A DNA stretch of 20,982 bases. It comes from Spirochaetaceae bacterium (GTDB taxonomy: Bacteria; Spirochaetota; Spirochaetia; Treponematales; Breznakiellaceae). The notes beneath the pieces were generated by a model, which was given only the letters and a program-made list of their open reading frames with translations, searched no databases and was not told the origin of the DNA. The DNA is taken from contig JAITRV010000155.1 of the NCBI GenBank assembly GCA_031288215.1, positions 1 to 20,982 of the forward strand, in the 5' to 3' direction. Position numbers and translations under genes: made by a program. This document shows positions 13,979-20,982 of this stretch, piece by piece (the stretch's first letter is position 1; every line of letters begins with the position of its first letter).

Positions 13979-14485
13979 TTGACCGACCGGTTTGTGGCGG
14001 CCCTGGTGGGGCATCCCTTCGGCTTAAAGGGCTTTGTTAAGGTCCGTCCCCTCTCCGGGGAAAGCGGCCATATCCGCGTCCTCCCCTCAGTTCTGCTCCG
14101 CCTGAGGGGAACGGAGCGCCGCTACGAGGTGGAGGAAACCGCCGGGACGGATACGGCCCCGCTGGTAAAATTCCGGGGTATTGACAGCCCCGAGGCCGCT
14201 CAGGCCCTGGCGGGGGCCGAAGTGGTGGTGGACCGGCTCCAGGCGGCCCCCCTGAGACCGGGGGAGTTCTACGTGGAGGACCTCCGCCGCCTTCCGGTGG
14301 TCTTTCCCGGGGGGGAACCGGCGGGGGAAATTGCCGACGTGATCGAGGGCGGCGGGGGCTTCCTCATTGAACTGCGGCTCCCCACGGGGGACCTGCGGCT
14401 GGTTCCCTTCCGGAACGAGTTCTTTGGGGACGTCGATATCGAGGGGCGCCGGGTCGTGCTCCTGGAACGGTGGATTTTGGAATGA
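13979..14485 (+). CDS. rimM: 16S rRNA processing protein RimM
   Basis: 168 aa. The N-terminal RimM barrel starts FVAALVGHPFGLKGFVKVRPLS, and the PRC-like C-terminal domain has GEFYVEDLRRLPVV and RLVPFRNEFF. RimM binds S19 and the 30S head during late assembly. The start is TTG 13979, 2 nt after the khpA stop, with only a weak AGG before it; the first conserved residue is about five codons later, so no much later start fits. Reinitiation from khpA is likely. It overlaps trmD by 4 nt. Confidence 0.93.
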   Translation: MTDRFVAALVGHPFGLKGFVKVRPLSGESGHIRVLPSVLLRLRGTERRYEVEETAGTDTAPLVKFRGIDSPEAAQALAGAEVVVDRLQAAPLRPGEFYVEDLRRLPVVFPGGEPAGEIADVIEGGGGFLIELRLPTGDLRLVPFRNEFFGDVDIEGRRVVLLERWILE

Positions 14486-15264
14486 GGTATACGGTCCTCT
14501 CCCTTTTTCCGGAGATTACGGATGCTTTTTTCGCCACCTCCATCATGGCCCGGGCGGTGGAACGGGGGATCGTGGAATACCGGGGGGTGAATATCCGGGA
14601 CTTTGCCCGGGATAAGCACCGGACCTGCGACGACGCTCCCTACGGCGGGGGGGCGGGGATGCTCATGATCCCTGAACCTTTAGGCGCGGCCCTGGAATCC
14701 CTGGGGGCCCGCGGCCGCTTCGCCCCGGGGGACGCCGCCGCCCCCTTGCGGGTGATTTACCTCTCCCCCTCGGGACGGCCCTTTACCCAGGACCTGGCCC
14801 GGGAGTTGGCGGGGGAGCAGGAACTGGTCCTCCTCTGCGGCCGTTATGAGGGGATCGATCAGCGGATCATCGACGCCTATGTGGACGATGAGATTTCCCT
14901 GGGGGATTACGTGCTTTCCTCCGGGGAGGCCGCCGCCCTGGTGGTGATTGACGCCACCTACCGCCTGCTGGACCGGGTGATTACCCCGGAATCCCTGGAG
15001 GAGGAGAGCTTTTCCGGGGGACTCCTGGAGTATCCCCAGTATACACGGCCGGAAATATATGCTATGATGAAGGTTCCGGAGGTTTTGCTTTCGGGACATC
15101 ATGAAAATATACGGCAGTGGCGTCTGAGAAAGCGGGTGGAAAAAACCCTTGCCCTGCGGCCGGATCTTATCCGCCGGGGGGAAGCAGCGGGAATCTTTGA
15201 CGCGGAAACCGTTAAACTTATACAGGAATGTAGGGGGAATAATGAACGAGATACGGGCGATTGA
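14482..15264 (+). CDS. trmD: tRNA (guanine-N1)-methyltransferase TrmD
   Basis: 260 aa SPOUT methyltransferase that makes m1G37 in tRNAs using S-adenosylmethionine. Conserved blocks are DDAPYGGGAGM (50-60), CGRYEGIDQR (119-128), ISLGDYVLSSGE (138-149) and GLLEYPQYTRPE (180-191). Where most TrmD proteins have the catalytic Asp in an xDSF motif, this one has EESF, Glu175. ATG 14482 overlaps the rimM stop; a GTG at 14470 would add only four residues. Its 3' end overlaps rplS by 23 nt. Confidence 0.95.
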   Translation: MRYTVLSLFPEITDAFFATSIMARAVERGIVEYRGVNIRDFARDKHRTCDDAPYGGGAGMLMIPEPLGAALESLGARGRFAPGDAAAPLRVIYLSPSGRPFTQDLARELAGEQELVLLCGRYEGIDQRIIDAYVDDEISLGDYVLSSGEAAALVVIDATYRLLDRVITPESLEEESFSGGLLEYPQYTRPEIYAMMKVPEVLLSGHHENIRQWRLRKRVEKTLALRPDLIRRGEAAGIFDAETVKLIQECRGNNERDTGD

Positions 15265-15655
15265 AGCGGAACAGATGAAAGCCGAAGTGGACAGCTTCCA
15301 TATCGGCGATACGGTAAAGGTTCATTTTAAGATCGTGGAAGGAAAAAATGAACGAATCCAGGTCTACGAGGGCCTGGTTATAGCCTTTAAGAATTCCCAG
15401 GTGGGTAAGACCTTTACGGTCCGCAAGAATTCCTACGGCGTCGGGGTAGAACGGGTGTTCCCCATCCATTCCCCCCGGATCGCCCGGGTGGAACTGGTCC
15501 GGCCCGGTAAGGTCCGGAGGGCAAAGCTCTACTATATCCGGGACAAGATCGGCAAGGCGGCCAAGATCAAGGAACTCATCATCAAGAAAAAGCCCCGGGC
15601 AAAGACCGGGGCGGCCCCTGCCCCTGCCCCTGCCCCCGCGGAAGTTTCCTCCTAA
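15242..15655 (+). CDS. rplS: 50S ribosomal protein L19
   Basis: 137 aa, against about 115 in most bacteria. The body (residues 1-115) is typical: GDTVKVHFKIVEG, QVYEGLVIA, FTVRKNSYGVGVERVFPIHSP and KVRRAKLYYIRDKIGKAAKIKE. The extra C-terminal tail is Lys-rich and then an Ala-Pro repeat (APAPAPAPA). L19 lies at the interface of the two ribosomal subunits. ATG 15242, inside the trmD 3' end, has an AGGGGG site; the frame is open upstream but homology begins here. Confidence 0.96.
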   Translation: MNEIRAIEAEQMKAEVDSFHIGDTVKVHFKIVEGKNERIQVYEGLVIAFKNSQVGKTFTVRKNSYGVGVERVFPIHSPRIARVELVRPGKVRRAKLYYIRDKIGKAAKIKELIIKKKPRAKTGAAPAPAPAPAEVSS

Positions 15656-15660
15656 AGCCG

Positions 15661-16734
15661 GTGCGGCTCGCTCCCCCCGGTTCCCGGGGGCCCCCCCCTG
15701 TATCATCTTCACCGGCAAAGCCTGTTACGGCTGATCCGGTTCAGGCCGGGGCCCTGAACGCCGGAAAGGCCCTGTTCCGGAAGGCCGGGAGCCCGGGACT
15801 TCTCCGGGGGGCGGGGAAAGGGCCGGCCCCGGCCTCCCCGGGGGCTTCCGCTGATCCGGCCCCGGCCCGGCCGCCGGCGCAGGAGGCCGCCGGCCCCCTG
15901 CCCAATCCCGGGGGGCTTCCCCGGGGCTCAGACCCTCCGCTCCCCCCCCGGGAAACCCTGGCCGGCCTGGCCCTTACCCTGGGGCTTGCGGGGGACGATC
16001 TTTCCGTTGCCCTCCTGGGCTTTGCCCGGTACTTTTCCCTGCCCCTGGAAGGCGGCCTCCTCCGGAAACTGCGGCGGGAAGCCCTTTCCTCCGGGGCGGC
16101 GGCCGCCCCCCGGCGCCGGGCGGCGGCGGCGCTGGCCGCCGCTGCCGCCGCGGATAAGGGCCTGGGCCTCAGCGCCGCCGCCCTGGAGTCCTATGCCGCC
16201 GCCCTCTCCCCCGGCGTCCCCCTCGACGGCGAGGGAGATGCCGGGGAAGATGGCCGGGAGCGGGGCGGCGGGGCTTCCCCGAAAGCCGCCGTGATCCGGG
16301 AAAAGGCCTTGAAGGAAGCGGCCGCATCCCCCCTGCTGGGCCTCCTCAACAGGGCCCCCGGTAAACGCGGGGGCCGGTGGGTGGTTCTGCCCTTCACCGT
16401 TTCCTCCGCCGGCGTTACCCTGGGGGTTTCCCTGCGCATGTGGCTGCCGGATCGGGGCGCTTCGGGCTTTGAGGCGGAGCGTTTAGCCCTGGATATTGCC
16501 GCGGAAGACCGGCGCTGGCTGTTTATCGTCGACAAAGCCCCCACCGGCAAACCTGCCAAGGCTATGCGGACCGTCGTATACGTCGATCCCCTTCCCGAAG
16601 GGTCCTCCCCCGAAGCCCTGGAGCGGGAAATCCGGGAAGCCCTGGGAGGGGAGGTCGTCCTCCGGGGCGGGGAAATACCGGCCTTTGCGGATGCCCGTGA
16701 TGAGACCTTGCCACGGATAGACGAGGAGGTATAA
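15661..16734 (+). CDS. YlqG-like protein with FliK-type C-terminal region
   Basis: 357 aa from GTG 15661, 5 nt after the rplS stop and with no Shine-Dalgarno. The first 110 residues are Pro/Gly/Ala-rich and probably disordered. The middle (about 110-190) is Ala-rich and helical. The C-terminal part (about 240-330) has alternating hydrophobic strands (GRWVVLPFTVSSAGVTLGVSLRMWLPD), resembling the FliK hook-length-control C-domain. Bacillus subtilis has ylqG and the FlhB-like ylqH downstream of rplS in the same order as here, which supports the call. Hook-length control itself is not shown. Confidence 0.6.
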   Translation: MRLAPPGSRGPPPVSSSPAKPVTADPVQAGALNAGKALFRKAGSPGLLRGAGKGPAPASPGASADPAPARPPAQEAAGPLPNPGGLPRGSDPPLPPRETLAGLALTLGLAGDDLSVALLGFARYFSLPLEGGLLRKLRREALSSGAAAAPRRRAAAALAAAAAADKGLGLSAAALESYAAALSPGVPLDGEGDAGEDGRERGGGASPKAAVIREKALKEAAASPLLGLLNRAPGKRGGRWVVLPFTVSSAGVTLGVSLRMWLPDRGASGFEAERLALDIAAEDRRWLFIVDKAPTGKPAKAMRTVVYVDPLPEGSSPEALEREIREALGGEVVLRGGEIPAFADARDETLPRIDEEV

Positions 16735-16759
16735 AATAGGCAGGAAGACGGCGGCCGCC

Positions 16760-16990
16760 TTGACCTATAATGCCGGGCTGCCTGCCCCCCGGGTAGCGGC
16801 CCTGGGCAGGGACGGGGAAGCCCTGCGGATCCTGGCCATTGCCCGGGAGGCGGGGGTAGCGATCGTGGAAGATCCTGCCCTGGTTGCCCTGATCGAAGCC
16901 GGCGCCGGGGTAGGGGATTTTATTCCCCCCTGGTGTTGGGAAGCGGCGGCTCACATTTTGGCTTTTGTGCGGACCAAGGAGCAGAGATGA
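16760..16990 (+). CDS. FlhB C-terminal-domain-like protein (YlqH-like)
   Basis: 76 aa from TTG 16760, the first canonical start. The sequence PRVAALGRDGEALRILAIAREAGVAIVEDPALVALI matches the cytoplasmic C-domain of the FlhB/YscU export-switch family. The NPTH autocleavage motif is absent, as in other stand-alone FlhB-like proteins. The in-frame codons before the TTG encode GRKTAAAL, which continues family homology, and a perfect GGAGGT (16725-16730) sits 5 nt before an ATA at 16736. The real start may therefore be that ATA, giving 84 aa. It overlaps the HD-GYP gene by 4 nt. Confidence 0.82.
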   Translation: MTYNAGLPAPRVAALGRDGEALRILAIAREAGVAIVEDPALVALIEAGAGVGDFIPPWCWEAAAHILAFVRTKEQR

Positions 16991-18174
16991 AAGAGATTTC
17001 GGTACGATCGCTGCGAGCGGGATTAATTTTCACAGAACCTGTCTTTATTGAAGAGAACGACCTTTTAGTTCCCAAGGGAATAGCCATACGGAAGAAAGAC
17101 TTAGAACGGCTTAATTCCTGGGGGATCGTGACGGTGACCACCGAGGGCGAAGTAATCCCGGAGGCGGCGGAGGAAGGGACTATCTGGTTCCCCACGGTCC
17201 CGCCCCATCCTCCCGTTTTCCCGGCCCCGGCCCCGGCCCCGGCCCCTTCCCCGGCCGGCGTCCAGGAGAAGCGGGGGGGCCGCCGCTCCTATCAGGACTT
17301 TATCCTCGACCTGACGGAGTTTTTCGATTGCCTCGCTTCGGGAACGACCCCGGATGTTTCTTCCATCGACCGCAGCACCAGGGGGATCATCCGGATAGTT
17401 CAGGAATACCCGGCGCGGTTCCTGAACTATATCCTGGGGGAGGGCGGGGGCCATGATTTTGCCAAATCCGCGATTAATGCGGGAATTTTCTCCTATCTTA
17501 TCGCGGCGGAATTGCGGCTTCCCACCTTCCGAATCTTCCAAATCGTGGCGGCCGCCCTGCTCCACGATGCGGGGATGCTCCGGCTTCCCCGGGGGCTTAA
17601 GGAAAAAAAGGATGCCCTGACCTCGGAAGAAATTAAGCTGATAAAGAGCCACCCCCTCCATTCCTACCGGATAGTCCATGAGGAGCTTTTTTACCCTGAT
17701 GAGGTGGGGCGTATCGTCCTGCAGCACCATGAACGCTGGGACGGCAATGGGTATCCCCAGCGTATTGCCGGGGACGCGATAGATATGGGCGCCCGGATCC
17801 TGTCGGTGGCCGATGCCTTTGAGGCGATGATCAGCGAAAAGACCTACCGCAACTCTATGATAGCCTCTCATGCCATGCGGAATATCCTCGCCGGCCATTC
17901 CAAGCACTTTGACGTGGAGGTCGTCAAGGCTTTTATCAAAATCATGGGGATCTACCCCCGGGGGTCCCTGGTCCTCCTGAATAACGGCGCGGTTGCCCGG
18001 GTGGCGGAGGTCCGGAAGAATGCCCCCCTGCAGCCCCGGATTATCCTGTTGACCGATGGGTTCGGCAAGGTTTATGATGAAAACGAGGGGATGGTCATCG
18101 ATCTGCTGGAAGAATCGGCGCTTTTTATCCTCCGGACTCTTGAGGGCAGGGAGTCTTCAAAAGGACATGCATAA
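16987..18174 (+). CDS. HD-GYP domain protein with N-terminal DUF3391-like domain
   Basis: 395 aa. Residues 5-55 resemble DUF3391 (VRSLRAGLIFTEPVF...LVPKGIAI), followed by a Pro-Ala repeat linker (about 78-90) and an HD-GYP domain (about 150-340). HD is His193-Asp194, the second His pair is 247-248, and GYP is 255-257 within HHERWDGNGYP. Active members hydrolyse cyclic di-GMP. Two family residues differ: HDxGK is HDAGM (Met197), and the first metal-binding His, expected near 160-162, is not found. Activity may be reduced or altered. AAGGAG precedes ATG 16987, which overlaps the FlhB-like gene's stop. Confidence 0.88.
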   Translation: MKEISVRSLRAGLIFTEPVFIEENDLLVPKGIAIRKKDLERLNSWGIVTVTTEGEVIPEAAEEGTIWFPTVPPHPPVFPAPAPAPAPSPAGVQEKRGGRRSYQDFILDLTEFFDCLASGTTPDVSSIDRSTRGIIRIVQEYPARFLNYILGEGGGHDFAKSAINAGIFSYLIAAELRLPTFRIFQIVAAALLHDAGMLRLPRGLKEKKDALTSEEIKLIKSHPLHSYRIVHEELFYPDEVGRIVLQHHERWDGNGYPQRIAGDAIDMGARILSVADAFEAMISEKTYRNSMIASHAMRNILAGHSKHFDVEVVKAFIKIMGIYPRGSLVLLNNGAVARVAEVRKNAPLQPRIILLTDGFGKVYDENEGMVIDLLEESALFILRTLEGRESSKGHA

Positions 18175-18514
18175 TGCCGGTTCAGGCCGGGAGGGGGAGG
18201 CGCGGGCAGCGGCGGCTTTGGAAAGGAAGGGCATGAGCATCATAGCCCGGAATGTCCGGTATCGGCGGGGGGAGATTGACCTCGTGGCGCTGGATGGGGA
18301 GGTTGTCGTATTTGTCGAAGTGAAGGCATGGTCACGCTATGGGATTGAGGATTTACAAACCAAGATAGATAAGAAAAAACAATGCCGGATCATAGAAACC
18401 GCTAAGTATTTCCTCGCATCCCATCGAGAATATAATTGTATGGCCGTTCGGTTTGATGTGGTCTTTATAGCTCCGGATGCTATTACCCATCTTACTTCAG
18501 CCTTTACGGAGTAG
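18167..18514 (+). CDS. YraN (UPF0102) nuclease-fold protein
   Basis: 115 aa, the usual length. Conserved residues of the restriction-endonuclease-like fold are present: GEIDLVALD (35-43, Glu36 and Asp38) and VFVEVK (48-53, Glu51 and Lys53). The N-terminal GREGEARAAAALERKG also fits. The biological role of the family is not settled. ATG 18167 overlaps the HD-GYP stop by 8 nt with AAAAGGA very close to it. Confidence 0.9.
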   Translation: MHNAGSGREGEARAAAALERKGMSIIARNVRYRRGEIDLVALDGEVVVFVEVKAWSRYGIEDLQTKIDKKKQCRIIETAKYFLASHREYNCMAVRFDVVFIAPDAITHLTSAFTE

Positions 18515-18530
18515 CCCTAATGGAGCAGCC

Positions 18531-18716
18531 ATGATTGCCGTCCGGAGTAAGGATCAGTTCTCGTCTTCCAGAATTGATCATTTACGAAAAAAGATAAATA
18601 ACGAGGATTACTTACACGAAGCGATCCAGCGTTTAGCTCAGATATTAACGAATGAGATCCTAGGGATTCCCCAGGGAGGAGTATCGCATGAACGGCAGTG
18701 GAAGAGGCGGAAATAA
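18531..18716 (+). CDS. Small protein resembling the anti-sigma factor FlgM
   Basis: 61 aa from ATG 18531, with GGAG 5 nt upstream. Residues 14-44 (RIDHLRKKINNEDYLHEAIQ then RLAQILTNEIL) follow the pattern of the FlgM C-terminal helices that bind the flagellar sigma factor: Arg-x3-Leu, an Asn/Gly-x-x-Tyr turn, then a helix ending in Leu. The rest is short and basic (HERQWKRRK). Its place among FliK-like, FlhB-like and c-di-GMP genes supports a motility role. The match is by pattern only and it is shorter than classical FlgM (about 90-100 aa). It overlaps the next gene by 29 nt. Confidence 0.5.
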   Translation: MIAVRSKDQFSSSRIDHLRKKINNEDYLHEAIQRLAQILTNEILGIPQGGVSHERQWKRRK

Positions 18717-19167
18717 CCGGCGCAGGAACTTTAGACGGCGGGAGCGGGATAACGATACCTGGCCGGAGGGTAAAAAAAAGAAAGATATCCCCCGGTACGA
18801 TGTTAACCGCAGCATTATTTTTGAACGTCCCAAATGGACCCCTCCCCCGGTTTCCACCGAGCCGATTCCCTCGGTGGATTGTGCCTATTGCGGAAAACCC
18901 ATTAAGGATATGTCCACGGCGGTGGCGGATAAGGATTCCGCTGAACCGGTTCACTTTGAATGTATCATCGCCCGAATTTCCCAGGGGGAAAAACTTGCTC
19001 CGGGGGATTCCGTCGCCTATATTGGGGGAGGCCGCTTCGGTATTGTCCACTTTAACAACGCCCAGGACAAACGGAATTTCAACATCAAAAAGATTTTGGA
19101 ATGGGAGGACAAGGAAAACCGTTCCGAATGGCGTAAAATCATTGCCGATCATTATTCGGTAACATAA
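18688..19167 (+). CDS. Unrecognised protein with a CxxC...HxxC zinc-finger-like motif
   Basis: 159 aa. The N-terminal 30 residues are Arg/Asn/Gly-rich and strongly basic, then a Lys run (KKKK). A probable zinc site is Cys65-x2-Cys68-x20-His89-x2-Cys92. The second half (GDSVAYIGGGRFGIVHF...FNIKKILEWED) looks like a small beta fold. This suggests a nucleic-acid-binding protein, but no named family was recognised. A GGGAGGAG site precedes ATG 18688 inside the FlgM-like gene, and its stop shares one base with the next start. Confidence 0.75.
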   Translation: MNGSGRGGNNRRRNFRRRERDNDTWPEGKKKKDIPRYDVNRSIIFERPKWTPPPVSTEPIPSVDCAYCGKPIKDMSTAVADKDSAEPVHFECIIARISQGEKLAPGDSVAYIGGGRFGIVHFNNAQDKRNFNIKKILEWEDKENRSEWRKIIADHYSVT

Positions 19168-20327
19168 TGAACCCCCCGAAAAAAAACAACGATTTTTTAG
19201 AAGATCCCCGGATTATAGAAAATTATGCCCTCCTTCAGGACATAGGGGTTTTTCGTTACCTCGATCGGCTTCATAAGGAAATCCGGGATTATCAGAGCCT
19301 GCTTGCCGGGGCGGTGGATATTTTTAACCGTACCTCGGTCCATGATATTATGGATGCCGCGGTATGGCAAATATCGGATCAGTTTTTACCCTCCTTTATC
19401 GTTTTTCTTTGGAGGCCCCTCCAGGCCAAGGAGGACCTCACCATCCGGGGGTACCGGAATTACAAGGTGGCGGATTTCCCCATCAGTATTCACAGCATCA
19501 CCGCCTTTGACGATTTTTTTCATCATTATCCCCGGCCGGTGAATTACCGGTTCATGGCGGAATACATAGGAAATAAGCCCGCCCTCCGCTCCTTAGACAA
19601 GATTGAGCCCGAATTGGTCGCCCCCATCCTGGGCCCCTCAGACCTCTACGGCATTATCCTGGTGGGCCGTAAAATGCTGAATGCCGACTATTCCTCGGAG
19701 GAACTGGACTACCTTCAGCACCTGATGTCCTTTGTTTCCAATGCCATTCAGAACCACCTCCACTATGAACGTTCGGTCCGGGATGTCAAAACCGGGCTTT
19801 TCAACCACGGTTTTCTAATGACCCGGCTGAACGAGGAAATCGCCCGGTCAAGACGGCTCAACGGCTTTGCGTCCGTCATCGTCATTGACGTGGATAATTT
19901 TAAGGATTTTAACGATAATTACGGCCATCTGGCCGGGGATCGGGTGCTGGAAAACATCGCCCTCTTGATAAAGCAGAGCGTCCGGACCGAAGATATTCCC
20001 TCCCGCTTCGGCGGGGAGGAATTTACGATTCTGCTTCCCGACGCGGATAAGTTTACGGCCTGGCGGGTTGCGGAACGGCTGCGGCTTTCCATCTCGGAGA
20101 TGAGCGTCCCCTGGTCCCACCCCCTGCCCCGGGTTACCATCAGTTGCGGGATATGCGAGTTTCATAAGGAATCCCAGCTTACCGCGGAAGAAATTATAAA
20201 CCGGGCCGATGAAGCCCTGTACCAGTCAAAAAAACAGGGAAGAAACCGATCCTCCCACTGGAAATCGGGGCTCCTGTTTAAGCTGGAACATAAAAATACG
20301 GAACGGAAGCCCGATGAAAGGTGTTGA
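19167..20327 (+). CDS. GAF-GGDEF diguanylate cyclase
   Basis: 386 aa. After an N-terminal helical region, residues about 45-195 look like a GAF sensory domain (AVDIFNRTSVHDIMDAAVWQ ... LVAPILGPSDLYGIILVG). The GGDEF domain runs about 200-370, with the metal Asp241 (VIVIDVDNFKDFND) and the active-site GGEEF at 282-286. An inhibitory I-site RxxD (RTED, 273-276) lies exactly five residues before GGEEF. It should make cyclic di-GMP from two GTP with product feedback. No membrane segment is seen. Start and previous stop overlap (TAATG) with no Shine-Dalgarno, implying coupling. Confidence 0.93.
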   Translation: MNPPKKNNDFLEDPRIIENYALLQDIGVFRYLDRLHKEIRDYQSLLAGAVDIFNRTSVHDIMDAAVWQISDQFLPSFIVFLWRPLQAKEDLTIRGYRNYKVADFPISIHSITAFDDFFHHYPRPVNYRFMAEYIGNKPALRSLDKIEPELVAPILGPSDLYGIILVGRKMLNADYSSEELDYLQHLMSFVSNAIQNHLHYERSVRDVKTGLFNHGFLMTRLNEEIARSRRLNGFASVIVIDVDNFKDFNDNYGHLAGDRVLENIALLIKQSVRTEDIPSRFGGEEFTILLPDADKFTAWRVAERLRLSISEMSVPWSHPLPRVTISCGICEFHKESQLTAEEIINRADEALYQSKKQGRNRSSHWKSGLLFKLEHKNTERKPDERC

Positions 20328-20389
20328 ACAGGGCCGGATTTTCCACTACCCTGTAGAGAAGGGGGAGTTTTCTTTATGGGAGGTATGCC

Positions 20390-20982
20390 ATGATCGGTAT
20401 TATTGGGGCCATGGAAAACGAGGTAACCCTGCTTCGTCTGGCCATGGATGAGATACAGTCCAAGACCCTGGGGAGCTTTGAATTTACCACGGGGAAGCTT
20501 GAAAAGAAAAACGTGGTCCTGCTGCGCTGCGGTATCGGCAAGGTAAACGCGGCGGTGGGCTGCGCCTTGCTTATCGATCACTATAAGCCTGATTTTGTCA
20601 TCAATACCGGGTCCGCCGGAGGGATCGACCCTTCCCTGAAATTCGGGGACGCGGTTATCGCCGACCGCATCCTCTATCACGATGTGGATATTACCGCCTT
20701 CAACTACGCCCCGGGACAGATCCCCGGAATGCCCCAGGATTTTCCCGTGCCCGAGGACCTCATCCGGCGGGCGGAGGAGGCGGTGGACCAGCTCAAGGGG
20801 GAAAAGGTCCTGCCGTCGGATTTTAACCACCGCCGGGGCCTCATCGGTTCCGGGGATGTCTTTATGTACGATCCCCGGCGGATCGATGCGGTCCGGGAGC
20901 TTTTTCCCCGCCTGGGGGCGGTGGAGATGGAGGGGGCCGCCATAGCCCACACCTGCTACCTCTTCCGCATCCCCGCCCTGAT
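20390..20982 (+). CDS. mtnN: 5'-methylthioadenosine/S-adenosylhomocysteine nucleosidase, 3' end outside window
   Basis: 197 codons are visible. The start MIGIIGAMENEV, TGSAGG and the nucleoside-binding VEMEGAAIAH (178-187) are typical; Glu11 and Glu181 match the family's catalytic and ribose-binding glutamates. The catalytic Asp lies about 20 residues later, outside the window. The enzyme cleaves adenine from methylthioadenosine and S-adenosylhomocysteine, recycling by-products of methylation. A GGGAGGT site lies 6 nt before ATG 20390. The 62-nt gap after the GGDEF gene has no clear promoter or terminator. Confidence 0.93.
   Translation, partial: MIGIIGAMENEVTLLRLAMDEIQSKTLGSFEFTTGKLEKKNVVLLRCGIGKVNAAVGCALLIDHYKPDFVINTGSAGGIDPSLKFGDAVIADRILYHDVDITAFNYAPGQIPGMPQDFPVPEDLIRRAEEAVDQLKGEKVLPSDFNHRRGLIGSGDVFMYDPRRIDAVRELFPRLGAVEMEGAAIAHTCYLFRIPAL

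Noticed and set aside
16933..16986. Upstream extension of the HD-GYP gene
   Set aside because: It overlaps the FlhB-like gene in another frame, while ATG 16987 has AAGGAG and the standard ATGA overlap.
20313..20451. Short plus-strand frame between the GGDEF gene and mtnN
   Set aside because: It runs into mtnN in another frame, and the GGGAGGT site serves ATG 20390.
20162..20950. 262-codon minus-strand frame opposite mtnN and the GGDEF end
   Set aside because: It is the complement of two well-recognised genes and has no family signal.
1..20982. CRISPR, prophage, insertion sequence or defence system
   Set aside because: No repeat-spacer pattern, transposase, integrase, phage or nuclease-defence gene was recognised; the only nuclease fold is YraN, a conserved housekeeping-type protein.

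Overview
The window reads as chromosomal DNA of a GC-rich spirochaete, most likely of the Treponema group. This is inferred from gene content: an rnf-like cluster, a LysM/LytM gene next to a group 2 sigma factor, and an rpsP-khpA-rimM-trmD-rplS operon running into flagellar and cyclic-di-GMP genes. The genus cannot be fixed from sequence alone. Nearly all genes point rightward and many overlap by 1-29 nt. Exceptions are a 5' fragment of an RluA-type pseudouridine synthase at the left edge and one unrecognised gene (9192-10142). No IS element, phage gene, CRISPR array, tRNA or rRNA was seen.

601-6581 is one apparent operon: a YuiD-like membrane protein, an unrecognised polytopic membrane protein, then rnfC, rnfD, rnfG, rnfE and rnfA joined by ATGA-type overlaps. 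It is a strange Rnf. rnfB is absent from the locus. RnfC keeps both 4Fe-4S motifs but has lost the glycine-rich FMN/NADH motif. RnfG is short and lacks the flavinylation motif. RnfD has an altered one. RnfE and RnfA have each lost the first of their two membrane cysteines. This remodelled complex, with its upstream membrane partner, is the best candidate here for an undescribed system. A 14-codon micro-ORF built from an 18-bp tandem repeat follows rnfA.

6745-10142 holds a GH57-family protein whose catalytic nucleophile is replaced by Leu, a dCMP deaminase-family gene, and a convergent gene of unknown function. 10277-10733 is tmRNA (ssrA) with its promoters. 10911-13083 carries a LysM plus degenerate-LytM (NlpD-like) gene with an inverted repeat around its promoter, followed by an RpoS-like sigma factor.

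13146-20327 is a long run: rpsP, khpA, rimM, trmD, rplS, a FliK-like (YlqG-like) gene, an FlhB C-domain-like (YlqH-like) gene that may use an AUA start, an HD-GYP protein with altered residues, yraN, a small FlgM-like gene, a zinc-finger-like gene and a GGDEF diguanylate cyclase with an I-site. It places ribosome and tRNA maturation genes beside flagellar and c-di-GMP genes. The window ends inside an MTA/SAH nucleosidase gene (20390 onward).
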